This document shows positions 8,453-16,707 of a DNA stretch of 64,000 nucleotides, piece after piece. The notes below the pieces were generated by a model. The model was not told the origin of the DNA and searched no databases. It saw only the letters and a list, made by a program, of their open reading frames with translations. Made by a program: the position numbers and the translations under genes. Each line of letters begins with the position of its first letter. Within the stretch, counting starts at the first letter, position 1. The stretch is from Elusimicrobiota bacterium (GTDB taxonomy: Bacteria; Elusimicrobiota; Elusimicrobia; FEN-1173), in NCBI GenBank assembly GCA_016715645.1, contig JADJZR010000008.1, positions 1-64,000 on the forward strand. Reading direction: 5' to 3'.

Positions 8453-8479
8453 CGAATTTTTTAAAAAAGGACGTTGAAT

Positions 8480-8965
8480 ATGATTCGTTTAAACACATTG
8501 AAACCGGCACCGGGCTCGCGCCATCGCCGAAAAATCGTGGGACGCGGGGAAGGGTCCGGACACGGCGGTAAAGGGTCCACCCGTGGATTTAAAGGCCAAA
8601 CCGCCCGGTCGGGCGATTCGCACATGCGGCATGGTTTTGAGGGCGGCCAAATCCCTCTCATTCGACGGATCCCGAAACGGGGCTTTAAGACCACGGCGTT
8701 TCGAACGGTTTATTCGTTGGTGAACGTGGGCGACATCGAAGCGGTGATCGCGACGGCGGGAGAGGTGACTCCGGATACCTTGAGGGCCGCGGGGCTCGTG
8801 AAAGGGTCCCATCCCATCAAAGTGTTGGGCGACGGCGATGTGGTGAAAGCGTACGGGGTGAAAGCCCACGCGTTTTCAGCGTCGGCGAAAACCAAACTTG
8901 AAAAGGCGGGCGGCCGGGCGGAACTCATCGCCGGTCCCGCGGTTTGGAAACGAAAAAAAGCGTGA
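8480..8965 (+). CDS. rplO: 50S ribosomal protein L15
   Basis: L15 of 161 aa, a late-assembly protein. The N-terminal glycine-rich basic region (GRGEGSGHGGKGSTRGFKGQ) and the C-terminal KVLGDGDV and KAHAFSASAK parts are typical. The ATG at 8480 is preferred over the in-frame TTG two codons upstream because AAAGGACG lies 8-10 bases ahead. Confidence 0.96.
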   Translation: MIRLNTLKPAPGSRHRRKIVGRGEGSGHGGKGSTRGFKGQTARSGDSHMRHGFEGGQIPLIRRIPKRGFKTTAFRTVYSLVNVGDIEAVIATAGEVTPDTLRAAGLVKGSHPIKVLGDGDVVKAYGVKAHAFSASAKTKLEKAGGRAELIAGPAVWKRKKA

Positions 8966-8993
8966 CAAAAAATTTCTTTAAAGGGCGAATCGG

Positions 8994-10331
8994 GTGACGT
9001 CGTTCGTCGACATATTTAAGATTCCGGAACTGCGCAAGCGGGTTCTGTTTACGTTGGGTATCCTGGCCATTTATCGGGTGGGGGTGGCCATTCCAATTCC
9101 GGGAATCGATGCGGGGGCCATACAACAATTATTTAAGGCCCAAGCCAACAATTTCCTTGGATTTCTTGATATGATGTCGGGCGGCGCCATGGGGCGGATG
9201 TCCATTTTCGCCATGGGGGTGATGCCCTACATCAACTCGTCGATCATCATGAGTTTGCTTCAGGGCGCGCACGTGATTCCTTACTTGGACCGGTTGGCCA
9301 AGGAAGGGGAAACCGGACGCAAACGGCTCAACCAAATCACGCGTTACTTCACGTTGTTGTTGGCGCTCATTCAGTCGTTTGGGTTGACGACGTTGATCAC
9401 GAAGATTCGGTTGGGCGGCGATATGGCGGTGGTTCGGGAACCGGGCGCCTTATTCGTTTTTACAACAGTGATGACTCTCACGGCGGGGACCGTGTTCATC
9501 ATGTGGTTGGGCGAACAGATCACGGAGATGGGGATCGGCAACGGCATTTCATTGATGATTTTTACGGGCATCGTGGACCGAATTCCCAGTTCGTTAAACC
9601 AGATGCGGCGAATGGTGTTTGAACTGCAAGAGATGTCGTTGTTGACAGCGTTGGGGTTGGGCGCGCTGATTTTGGTGGTGGTGGGGCTGGTGGTGTGGGT
9701 GGAAACGGCCCAACGGAAAATTCCGGTTCAATACGCTCGACGCATGGTGGGCCGGAAAATGTACGGCGGGGCCAGCACGTTTTTGCCCCTCAAAGTAAAC
9801 CAGTCGGGCGTGATCGCGGTGATTTTCGCGGTGTCGTTGTTGTCGGTGCCGGTGACGTTCGCCAGTTTCAACCCCGACGGGGAATGGGCCAAAAAAATCT
9901 TGGGCGTGTGGAACCAGCGGGCGATGTGGTACGAAGCGGCGTACGCCGGGTTGATCATTTTCTTCTGTTATTTTTACAATTCGGTTCAGTTCAACCCGAT
10001 GGACATGGCGGAAAATTTGAAAAAGTGGGGCGGATTTATTCCGGGCATTCGGCCGGGGGAACCCACGGCGGACTACATCAATGGGGTTTTGGCGCGGATC
10101 ACGTTGGGGGGCGCGGTGTTCGTCGCGGCCCTGGCCATTTTGCCGGACATCTTGCATCGCGTGCTCAACACGCCGTTCTATTTCGGCGGGACGTCGATTT
10201 TGATCGTGGTGGGCGTGGCTCTGGACACCGTGGGCCAGTTGGAGTCCCATTTGATCATGCGTCACTACGAAGGGTTCTCCAAGACGGGGCGGGTCAAAGG
10301 ACGTTGGTTTAACGTCGGTTCGGGGACCTGA
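8994..10331 (+). CDS. secY: Protein translocase subunit SecY
   Basis: SecY of 445 aa, the channel subunit of the Sec translocon in the inner membrane. Ten hydrophobic segments are spread along the protein. Signatures include GVAIPIPGIDAGAI, MGVMPYINSSIIMSLLQG, GIGNGISLMIFTGIVDR, FNPMDMAENLKKWGGFIPGI and RPGEPTADYI. GTG start at 8994. In the usual position between rplO and adk. Confidence 0.97.
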   Translation: MTSFVDIFKIPELRKRVLFTLGILAIYRVGVAIPIPGIDAGAIQQLFKAQANNFLGFLDMMSGGAMGRMSIFAMGVMPYINSSIIMSLLQGAHVIPYLDRLAKEGETGRKRLNQITRYFTLLLALIQSFGLTTLITKIRLGGDMAVVREPGALFVFTTVMTLTAGTVFIMWLGEQITEMGIGNGISLMIFTGIVDRIPSSLNQMRRMVFELQEMSLLTALGLGALILVVVGLVVWVETAQRKIPVQYARRMVGRKMYGGASTFLPLKVNQSGVIAVIFAVSLLSVPVTFASFNPDGEWAKKILGVWNQRAMWYEAAYAGLIIFFCYFYNSVQFNPMDMAENLKKWGGFIPGIRPGEPTADYINGVLARITLGGAVFVAALAILPDILHRVLNTPFYFGGTSILIVVGVALDTVGQLESHLIMRHYEGFSKTGRVKGRWFNVGSGT

Positions 10332-10383
10332 TCCCGATTAAAAATGTTGGGCGCGCCGGGGAAGCCCGGCCAAGGAGATCACC

Positions 10384-11040
10384 ATGAATATTGTTCTGCT
10401 GGGGGCGCCGGGGTCGGGAAAAGGCACGCAGGCACAGCCGTTGTCGGTCCGATACAAAACGCCGCACATTTCCACGGGCGATATTTTTCGCGAAGAAATG
10501 GACCAGATGACGCCGCTGGGAATGAAAGTTCAGGAATATGTCAATTCCGGGCGGCTGGTGCCGGACGCGTTGGTGCTGGAAGTCATGACTCAGCGGTTGA
10601 ACCAGCCCGACTGCGAAAAGGGTTTTTTGTTGGACGGGTTCCCTCGGACTGTGGCCCAAGCGGAAGCGCTGGACGACTATTTACGGTCGGCCAAGCGGCC
10701 GTTGGACAAGGTGCTCTACTTGAGCTTGTCGGAAAAAGAGGTGATTCGGCGGTTGTCGAGTCGGCGGCAGTGCGTGCGGTGCGGAAAAGTGTATAACCTG
10801 ATGACCCAGCCGCCCCAAATCGCCGACCATTGCGATGTGGACAGCGCGGGCCTTTTTCAGCGCGACGACGATCGACCCGAAACGATCGAAAAACGGTTGC
10901 GGGTGTTTAACGATTTGACGGAACCGTTGATCGCCTATTATCACGGGTTGGATATGCTTGAAACCATTCCGGCGGATAAACCGGTTTCGGAAGTGGCGCA
11001 AATCGTCATAAAAATTTTGGACACATTTCCCCGGACTTAA
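10384..11040 (+). CDS. adk: Adenylate kinase, zinc-containing LID
   Basis: Converts ATP and AMP to two ADP in the cytoplasm. The P-loop GAPGSGKGTQ is at residues 7-16, the AMP-binding part has TGDIFREEM, and LLDGFPRT is at 82-89. The long LID carries Cys130, Cys133, Cys150 and Asp153, a C-x2-C-x16-C-x2-D zinc site. AAGGAGATCACC precedes the ATG. The stop codon overlaps map by one base (TAATG). Confidence 0.97.
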   Translation: MNIVLLGAPGSGKGTQAQPLSVRYKTPHISTGDIFREEMDQMTPLGMKVQEYVNSGRLVPDALVLEVMTQRLNQPDCEKGFLLDGFPRTVAQAEALDDYLRSAKRPLDKVLYLSLSEKEVIRRLSSRRQCVRCGKVYNLMTQPPQIADHCDVDSAGLFQRDDDRPETIEKRLRVFNDLTEPLIAYYHGLDMLETIPADKPVSEVAQIVIKILDTFPRT

Positions 11041-11825
11041 TGGGGGCGCGCAAAATTGAGTTGAAGTCGCCGGCCGATCTTGATCGGATGCGACGGGCCG
11101 GTCGGTTAGCGGCCACTGCGTTGCGCGCGGTCGGACGGGCGGTGGCGCCCGGGGTGACGACAAAAGAGTTGGACCGGTTAGCGGAAAAATTAATCCGCGA
11201 CGGGGGCGGGATTCCGACGTTTTTGGGGTATCGAGGGTTTACGGCATCCATTTGCGCGTCAATCAACGACGAAGTGGTGCACGGGATTCCCACCGTCAAG
11301 CGGGTCTTGCGTCCGGGCGATATTGTGGGCATCGACATCGGGGCCACGTTGGGCGGGTTCGTGGGGGACACGGCGGCCACGTTCCCGGTGGGTCCGATCA
11401 GCGACGAGGCTCAGCGGTTGTTGAAAACAACGCAAGAGTCTTTGAATCAGGGTATCGCGGCCATGCGAGTCGGAAATCGGCTCGGCGACGTGTCTTGCGC
11501 GATTCAAAAAACGGCGGAAGAGCAGGGCTATTCGGTGGTGCGAGATTTTGTGGGTCACGGCATTGGCCGTGAAATGCACGAGGAACCTTCGGTTCCCAAT
11601 TACGGGTCGGCGGGGACTGGCGTGCGGTTGGAGCCGGGGTTGGTGTTGGCTTTGGAACCGATGGTCAACGCGGGCACCTGGCGGGTTCAGCTCTTAAAAG
11701 ATGGGTGGACGGTGGTCACCGAAGACGGTCGGTGGTCGGCCCACTTTGAGCACACGGTGGCTTTAACAGAAAACGGGCCGGAAGTGTTGACCGTCCCCGA
11801 CGAAGAAAGGAGCGGTGTTCATTGA
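11040..11825 (+). CDS. map: Methionine aminopeptidase, type I
   Basis: Removes N-terminal methionine from new proteins. The five metal ligands are recognisable: two Asp in DIGATLGGFVGDTAATFP, His in GHGIGREMHEEPSVPN, Glu in ALEPMV, and Glu in SAHFEHTVALTENGPEVLT. Length of 261 aa fits type Ia. Shares one base with the adk stop and overlaps infA by TTGA. Confidence 0.96.
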   Translation: MGARKIELKSPADLDRMRRAGRLAATALRAVGRAVAPGVTTKELDRLAEKLIRDGGGIPTFLGYRGFTASICASINDEVVHGIPTVKRVLRPGDIVGIDIGATLGGFVGDTAATFPVGPISDEAQRLLKTTQESLNQGIAAMRVGNRLGDVSCAIQKTAEEQGYSVVRDFVGHGIGREMHEEPSVPNYGSAGTGVRLEPGLVLALEPMVNAGTWRVQLLKDGWTVVTEDGRWSAHFEHTVALTENGPEVLTVPDEERSGVH

Positions 11826-12040
11826 CGAAGGAAGACAAAATTGAGGTGGAAGGACGGGTCTTGGAAGCGCTTCCCAACGCGATGTTTCGGTTGGAAATTG
11901 ATGGAGGCCACAAGGTGTTGGCCCATATTTCAGGAAAAATGCGGATGCACTACATCAAAATTTTGCCGGGCGACAAAGTCAAAGTGGAATTGTCTCCCTA
12001 CGATTTAACCCGGGGCCGCATCACCTATCGAGAAAAGTAG
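11822..12040 (+). CDS. infA: Translation initiation factor IF-1
   Basis: IF-1 of 72 aa, an S1-like OB-fold protein binding the 30S A site. The sequence KIEVEGRVLEALPNAMF, then HKVLAHISGKMRMHYIKI and GDKVKVELSPYDLTRGRI, is canonical. The TTG start lies in a TTGA overlap with map. Confidence 0.97.
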   Translation: MTKEDKIEVEGRVLEALPNAMFRLEIDGGHKVLAHISGKMRMHYIKILPGDKVKVELSPYDLTRGRITYREK

Positions 12041-12102
12041 GTCGGGCGCGAACCGGGAGTGTTAGCGAGAACAGCGGTGGGTGTGGAATTTCTGCGAGGA
12101 GA

Positions 12103-12197
12103 GTCGCTACTCGAAACCTTCCCCCAAGGGGGGAAGAGAAAAAAAGATTTTCCCTCTCCTCTTGGGAGAGGGCAGGGTGAGGGATCTGAGCTGTTAC
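12103..12197. repeat. Intergenic palindromic repeat
   Basis: Repeat copy of about 95 bp between infA and rpmJ. It has the CCTTCCCCC arm, the CCCTCTCCTCTTGGGAGAGG core and the right end TGAGGGATCTGAGCTGTTAC. The left terminal repeat is degenerate (GTCGCTACTCGA). It ends 16 bases before rpmJ. Confidence 0.8.
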
Positions 12198-12212
12198 CGA
12201 GGAGAAGTCTTT

Positions 12213-12326
12213 ATGAAAGTTCGAGCGTCCGTTAAACCGATTTGCAGTAAGTGCCGCGTTCAACGTCGGCACGGAAAAATTTTTGTCTTGTGCGAAAACC
12301 CGCGCCACAAACAGCGCCAGGGGTAA
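12213..12326 (+). CDS. rpmJ: 50S ribosomal protein L36
   Basis: L36 of only 37 aa, a zinc ribbon protein. MKVRASVKPICSKCR and IFVLCENPRHKQRQG give the Cys-Cys-Cys-His zinc ligands. The ATG at 12213 has GAGGAGAA upstream. In its usual place between infA and rpsM. Confidence 0.96.
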   Translation: MKVRASVKPICSKCRVQRRHGKIFVLCENPRHKQRQG

Positions 12327-12348
12327 GGCTAAAAAATAAGGAGTCACT

Positions 12349-12756
12349 ATGGCTCGCGTCTCGGGGATTGACCTTCCCAAACACAAACGCGTCGATGTTG
12401 CGTTGCGCTATCTCTTCGGAATCGGTCCGGCCCGGTCCTTGGCGATTTTGAAAGTCACGGAAGTACAGCCGTCCACCCGCGTGAAAGATTTGACCGAGGC
12501 GGAAGTGTCGAAAATTAACACGGAAATCGCTAAAAGTTACAAGGTGGAAGGCGACCTCAAACGTGAAATCAACGCCAATGTTCGGCGGTTGATCGATATC
12601 GGCGCGTATCGCGGATCGCGGCATCGGCGCAGTTTGCCGGCTCGCGGACAGCGGACCAAATCGAACGCGCGAACCCGTCGGGGTCGACGAAGAACCGTTG
12701 GATCGGCGAAACCGGGCACCACCGCCGGCGCCGCCGCCCCCGCGGCCAAAGCGTAA
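12349..12756 (+). CDS. rpsM: 30S ribosomal protein S13
   Basis: S13 of 135 aa, contacting tRNAs and the 50S subunit. MARVSGIDLPKHKRVDVALR, YLFGIGPARSLAIL, and the basic tail RHRRSLPARGQRTKSNARTR are family marks. The last 20 or so residues are Ala-rich. Confidence 0.97.
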   Translation: MARVSGIDLPKHKRVDVALRYLFGIGPARSLAILKVTEVQPSTRVKDLTEAEVSKINTEIAKSYKVEGDLKREINANVRRLIDIGAYRGSRHRRSLPARGQRTKSNARTRRGRRRTVGSAKPGTTAGAAAPAAKA

Positions 12757-12780
12757 CCCTTTTTTCGAGGAGAAACCCAG

Positions 12781-13254
12781 ATGGCAGATCAACCCGAAAT
12801 GAAAAAAGAGTCGGCCCGTGCGCCGGCCGACGCCAAAAGCGCGGTTCGGCCGCCGGCCCGTGCGGCGGGCGTTCCGGCGCCGAAACTGAAAAAGAAAAAT
12901 TGGCGCGATATCGCCAACGCTCGCGTCTACATCCAGTCGTCTTTTAACAACACCATCGTCAGTATCACCGACGAACGCGGCAACATCATTGTCTGGGCCA
13001 CGGCGGGCAGTTCCGGATTTAAAGGGACCAAAAAAGGCACGCCGTTTGCCGCCCAGGTCACCGCCGACGGCGCGGCCAAAAAAGCCATCGGGCTTGGAGT
13101 GAAAACGGTATCGGTTTTCGTGAAAGGCCCGGGATCGGGCCGGGAAACAGCCATCCGCGCTCTTCAAGGCGCGGGGTTGGTGGTCACGTCCATCAAGGAC
13201 GTCACCCCCATCCCCCACGACGGTTGCCGCCCCCCCAAAGCCCGTAGAGTCTAA
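12781..13254 (+). CDS. rpsK: 30S ribosomal protein S11
   Basis: S11 of 157 aa on the 30S platform. From about residue 38 it shows ARVYIQSSFNNTIVSITDE, GFKGTKKGTPFAAQ, VKGPGSGRETAIRALQ and IPHDGCRPPKARRV. The first 38 residues (Lys/Ala/Pro-rich) extend the usual 129-residue protein. A hairpin with a T-run follows. Confidence 0.97.
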   Translation: MADQPEMKKESARAPADAKSAVRPPARAAGVPAPKLKKKNWRDIANARVYIQSSFNNTIVSITDERGNIIVWATAGSSGFKGTKKGTPFAAQVTADGAAKKAIGLGVKTVSVFVKGPGSGRETAIRALQGAGLVVTSIKDVTPIPHDGCRPPKARRV

Positions 13255-13266
13255 CGGGGCCATTCG

Positions 13267-13285
13267 GGGACATTCGTCCCTTTTT
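13267..13285 (+). terminator. Intrinsic terminator-like hairpin after rpsK
   Basis: GGGAC (13267-13271), loop ATTC, GTCCC (13276-13280), then TTTTT. The design matches the hairpin after rplX. It separates rpsK from rpsD, which has its own long leader and repeat copy. Confidence 0.6.
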
Positions 13286-13383
13286 ACACAGGGCTTGTCG
13301 CGAGCGGGTTCTTTTTTGGATGGTTGAGGGATCAGGGAATCGGGTTGTTGCGAGGGGCTATGGTTTTCAAAGAGCTTGTCGCG

Positions 13384-13445
13384 ACGGGAAAGGAAACTAA
13401 GATTTTCCCTCTCCTCTTGGGAGAGGGCAGGGTGAGGGAAGTAGG
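13384..13445. repeat. Intergenic palindromic repeat, partial copy
   Basis: Right half of the repeat family in the 238-bp rpsK-rpsD gap: GGAAAGGAAACTAAG, core CCCTCTCCTCTTGGGAGAGG and GGGTGAGGGAAGTAG. The left arm and terminal repeats are missing or degenerate. Confidence 0.75.
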
Positions 13446-13492
13446 TTTTATTAATTTTGATTGTTTCATCAATTGGTTTTAACGGAGGTTTT

Positions 13493-14176
13493 GTGGCTCG
13501 ATACACTGGTCCGGTTTGCAAACTTTGTCGGCGCGAAGGCGTGAAGCTCTTCTTGAAGGGCGACCGTTGTTACGCCAAATGTCCGATCGATAAGGAAGGC
13601 GCGGCTGTCCCTCCGGGACAACACGCCCACCGCCGCGCGGGTAAACCCACGGAATACGGAAAACGGTTACGGGAAAAACAAAAGGCCCGCCGCATGTCCG
13701 GCGTTTTGGAACGGCAGTTCCGGCGGATGTTCGCCGTGGCCGCCCACGAAAAAGGGAACACGGGCGAAAACTTGCTCCGTCTCCTGGAAACTCGGCTCGA
13801 CAACGTGGTGCGCCGGTTGGGTTTTTCCACGTCGCCGCGGGCGTCGCGTCAACTGGTGTTTCACGGGAACATTTTGGTGAACGGAAAAACGGTGGATATC
13901 CCCTCGTATCAGGTTCAACCGGGAGAAACGGTGTCGCTGGCCGAAGGGCTCCGGGGGAATTTGTTTATTAAACGAGCCCTGTGGGCCGCGTCCCAGCGGG
14001 GGTTGCCGGCCTGGTTGGAGTGGGACGGCAGTTTGGCCCAGGCGGTGAAAGGTTCTTTGGATACCGTCGGGTTTGATGGCGTGACGCTGGCCGGAAAAAT
14101 GAAAACCTGGCCCAGCCGCGCCGAAATGTCATACCCGGTGAACGAACAGTTCATCGTGGAACTTTTCAGCAAATAA
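13493..14176 (+). CDS. rpsD: 30S ribosomal protein S4, zinc type
   Basis: S4 of 227 aa, a primary assembly protein on 16S rRNA. It opens ARYTGPVCKLCRREG and continues CYAKCPIDKEG, giving the four Cys of a zinc site. The S4 RNA-binding domain (ETRLDNVVRRLGF, ASRQLVFHGNILVNGK) is at about 95-160. The GTG at 13493 is chosen for the GGAGG box at 13484-13488 and family N-terminus. The C-terminus is about 20 residues longer than usual. Confidence 0.96.
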   Translation: MARYTGPVCKLCRREGVKLFLKGDRCYAKCPIDKEGAAVPPGQHAHRRAGKPTEYGKRLREKQKARRMSGVLERQFRRMFAVAAHEKGNTGENLLRLLETRLDNVVRRLGFSTSPRASRQLVFHGNILVNGKTVDIPSYQVQPGETVSLAEGLRGNLFIKRALWAASQRGLPAWLEWDGSLAQAVKGSLDTVGFDGVTLAGKMKTWPSRAEMSYPVNEQFIVELFSK

Positions 14177-14214
14177 CACATTCGATTTCGACCCTTGAAG
14201 GAGGAGTTGACCCC

Positions 14215-15207
14215 ATGACCAGCCTTGGATTGGTATTGCCGCAAAAGCTGGAGACCGATCCCGCTTCCACGGAAACTTACGGAAAATTTGTTGCCGAACC
14301 TTTTGAAAAAGGGTACGGACACACCGTGGGCCATTCGTTGCGGCGGATCTTGTTGTCGTCTTTGGAAGGCGCGGCGGTCACCGCCGTCCGTATCAAAGGC
14401 GCTCCGCACGAATTTTCGAGTCTCAAAGGTGTTCAAGAAGATGTGATCACCTTGATCCAGAACCTTAAACAATTGCGGTTCCGTCTTCATACGCCCGGTC
14501 CCGAAACCTTGATCCTCAAGAAAAAGGGCGGGCAGGTGTTGGGGAAACATTTAGAAACATCCACGGGGGTTGACTTGTTGAACCCGGATCTGGTCATCGC
14601 CCATTTGGACGCCGGCGGCGAGCTGGATTTGGAAGTGGAGGTCAGCCGCGGACGCGGGTTCGTCACCGCCGAACGCTTGAAACGGGAAGGACAGCCGGTC
14701 AACACCATTCCGATGGACGCGTTGTTTGCGCCGGTGTCGAAAGTTCATTACGAGGTGGGGTCGGCGCGGGTGGGGCAGGTGACCGACTACGACAAATTGG
14801 TTTTGGAAGTGTGGACCGACGGTTCGTTGACGCCGGCGGCGGCGGTGGCGAAAGCCGCGGACATTCTGCGCCAGTCTGTCAGCGTGTTTATGCCCGTTGC
14901 GCCGGTGTCCGCGTCGTTAACCGACAGCGCGTCCGATGCCAAGACCGTCCGGGTCGAGGGCAAAGGCAAATTGAAAGATGTGGTGGATCAGCCGGTGGAA
15001 ATGATCGAGCTGACGGTTCGCGCGTCCAACTGCCTGAAAGCCGCTAAGATCCACACCATCGGCGAGCTGATTTCAAAAACGGAAGAGGAACTGATGGACT
15101 TCAAAAATTTCGGCCGCAAATCGTTGGACGAGATTAAAGAACGGCTGGAAGAAATGGGCATGCGGCTGGGCATGTTGTCGACGGCTTCGTTGGGAGACGC
15201 GAAATGA
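14215..15207 (+). CDS. rpoA: RNA polymerase subunit alpha
   Basis: Alpha subunit of 330 aa; it starts core assembly and contacts activators and UP elements. The N-terminal domain has YGHTVGHSLRRILLSSLEGA-like sequence and VQEDVITLIQNLK. The C-terminal domain has VRASNCLKAAKIHTIGELI and NFGRKSLDEIKERLEEMG, with the DNA-contact helix. GAAGGAGGAGTTGA lies upstream. The stop overlaps rplQ (ATGA). Confidence 0.98.
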   Translation: MTSLGLVLPQKLETDPASTETYGKFVAEPFEKGYGHTVGHSLRRILLSSLEGAAVTAVRIKGAPHEFSSLKGVQEDVITLIQNLKQLRFRLHTPGPETLILKKKGGQVLGKHLETSTGVDLLNPDLVIAHLDAGGELDLEVEVSRGRGFVTAERLKREGQPVNTIPMDALFAPVSKVHYEVGSARVGQVTDYDKLVLEVWTDGSLTPAAAVAKAADILRQSVSVFMPVAPVSASLTDSASDAKTVRVEGKGKLKDVVDQPVEMIELTVRASNCLKAAKIHTIGELISKTEEELMDFKNFGRKSLDEIKERLEEMGMRLGMLSTASLGDAK

Positions 15208-15554
15208 ACACCCACGCCGGGCGAAAGTTGTCGCGTCCAACCGGGGCGCGGATGTCGTTGTTGCGGGGACTGACGGTCAGTCTCTTTCGCCACGAGCAAC
15301 TTCGCACGACCGTGGCCAAGGCCAAAGAGTTGTCTCGGTACGCCGACGGCGTGTTGGCGTTGGCGAAAACAAAAACCTTGGAAAATCGGCGCCGGGTCGC
15401 GGCGGAAATCAACGACAAAGAGGTTCGCAAAAAGATTTACGATGTTCTGGTTCCGCGATACCAAACCCGGTCGGGCGGGTGCACGCGGTTGAACCGGTTG
15501 GGCGCGCGGGCCGGCGACAACGCCGAAATCGCCCTCGTCCGATTGGTTCAGTAG
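15204..15554 (+). CDS. rplQ: 50S ribosomal protein L17
   Basis: L17 of 116 aa near the tunnel exit; last gene of the alpha operon. RKLSRPTGARMSLLRGL, LRTTVAKAKELSRYAD and SGGCTRLNRLGARAGDNAE are typical. A pair of hairpins follows the stop. Confidence 0.97.
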   Translation: MNTHAGRKLSRPTGARMSLLRGLTVSLFRHEQLRTTVAKAKELSRYADGVLALAKTKTLENRRRVAAEINDKEVRKKIYDVLVPRYQTRSGGCTRLNRLGARAGDNAEIALVRLVQ

Positions 15555-15558
15555 GGGG

Positions 15559-15593
15559 GGGGATATTCATCCCCGGGGATGTTCATCCCCTTT
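15559..15593 (+). terminator. Tandem hairpins after rplQ
   Basis: Two adjacent hairpins: GGGGAT-ATTC-ATCCCC (15559-15574) and GGGGAT-GTTC-ATCCCC (15575-15590), then only TTT. The placement at the operon end suggests a terminator or 3'-end stabiliser. The weak T-run leaves read-through into mreB possible. Confidence 0.5.
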
Positions 15594-15615
15594 GAACGGG
15601 GAGAGGTGACAACGC

Positions 15616-16644
15616 GTGTTTGATTATATTTTCAGCCTTTTCTCGAACGACATGGGCATTGACCTGGGCACGGCCAATACCCTGGTGTATGTGAAAGGGC
15701 AAGGCATTGTATTAAAAGAACCTTCCGTCGTGGCCATTAACCGCGACACCCGTGAACCCGTGGCGTTCGGCGCGGAAGCGAAACGAATGCTCGGAAAAAC
15801 TCCCGCCAACATCTACGCGGTCCGACCTTTACGCAACGGCGTGATCGCCGATTTCGACGTCACGCAGGAAATGATCAAATATTTTATCCGGAAAGTTCAC
15901 AATCGGCGCAGTCTGCTTCATCCTCGGGTGGTGATCGGTATTCCGTCCGGCATCACCGAGGTGGAACGGCGGGCGGTCAAAGAAGCCGCCGATCAGGCGG
16001 GCGCGCGGTATGTGGAACTGATTGAGGAACCCAAAGCCGCCGCGATCGGCGCGGGCATGCCCATTTCCGAGCCCACGGGCAACATGATCGTGGACATCGG
16101 GGGCGGCACGACCGAAGTGGCGGTGATTTCGTTGGGGGGGATGGTCGTGGCCAAGTCGATCGATGTGGCGGGAGACGAGTTGGACGAGGCCATCATGCAA
16201 TATTTTCGACGGAAGTACAACCTGCTCATCGGCGAAACCACGGCGGAAGACGTGAAAATAAAAATCGGTAGCGCGTTTCCGTTGGTGGACGAGCAGTCGT
16301 TGGAAGTGAAAGGGCGCGACCAGGTGTCGGGTCTTCCGAAAACGATCACGATTACTTCGGAAGAAGTGCGCCAGGCCCTTTCCGAACCCCTCAAACTCAT
16401 TGTCGACGTGGTGAAAGCGACGCTCGAAGAGACGCCGGCGGAACTGTCGGCGGATTTGGTGGACCGGGGCATCGTTCTGGCCGGGGGCGGAAGCCTCCTG
16501 CGGGGCGTGCCGGAACTCTTAAGCCAAGAGACGGAACTGCCGGTCACTCGCGCGTCGGATCCGCTCACCTGCGTGGTCATGGGGTGCGGCCGGTATTTGG
16601 AAGAGCTCGACAACATCAAGCGCTCCCGCGGCCGACCGAGGTAA
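15616..16644 (+). CDS. mreB: Rod shape-determining protein MreB
   Basis: Actin-like ATPase of 342 aa that forms membrane-associated filaments guiding the elongasome. The phosphate-1 motif DLGTANTLVYVKGQG is near residue 14, IGIPSGITEVERRAVKEAA near 105, the phosphate-2 motif IVDIGGGTTEVAVISLGG near 157, and the adenosine motif LAGGGSLLRG near 290. GTG start behind a GGGAGAGG box. First gene of the mreBCD-mrdA-rodA block. Confidence 0.97.
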   Translation: MFDYIFSLFSNDMGIDLGTANTLVYVKGQGIVLKEPSVVAINRDTREPVAFGAEAKRMLGKTPANIYAVRPLRNGVIADFDVTQEMIKYFIRKVHNRRSLLHPRVVIGIPSGITEVERRAVKEAADQAGARYVELIEEPKAAAIGAGMPISEPTGNMIVDIGGGTTEVAVISLGGMVVAKSIDVAGDELDEAIMQYFRRKYNLLIGETTAEDVKIKIGSAFPLVDEQSLEVKGRDQVSGLPKTITITSEEVRQALSEPLKLIVDVVKATLEETPAELSADLVDRGIVLAGGGSLLRGVPELLSQETELPVTRASDPLTCVVMGCGRYLEELDNIKRSRGRPR

Positions 16645-16707
16645 CCTCCCTTTCCGGAACCGTTCCCCGAACGGGGACGCCCCCCAGCGGGGGCAGGGAG
16701 AACAATT

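Noticed and set aside
15541..15615. Riboswitch or T-box upstream of mreB
   Set aside because: Only two simple hairpins typical of an operon end are present, with no larger conserved fold.
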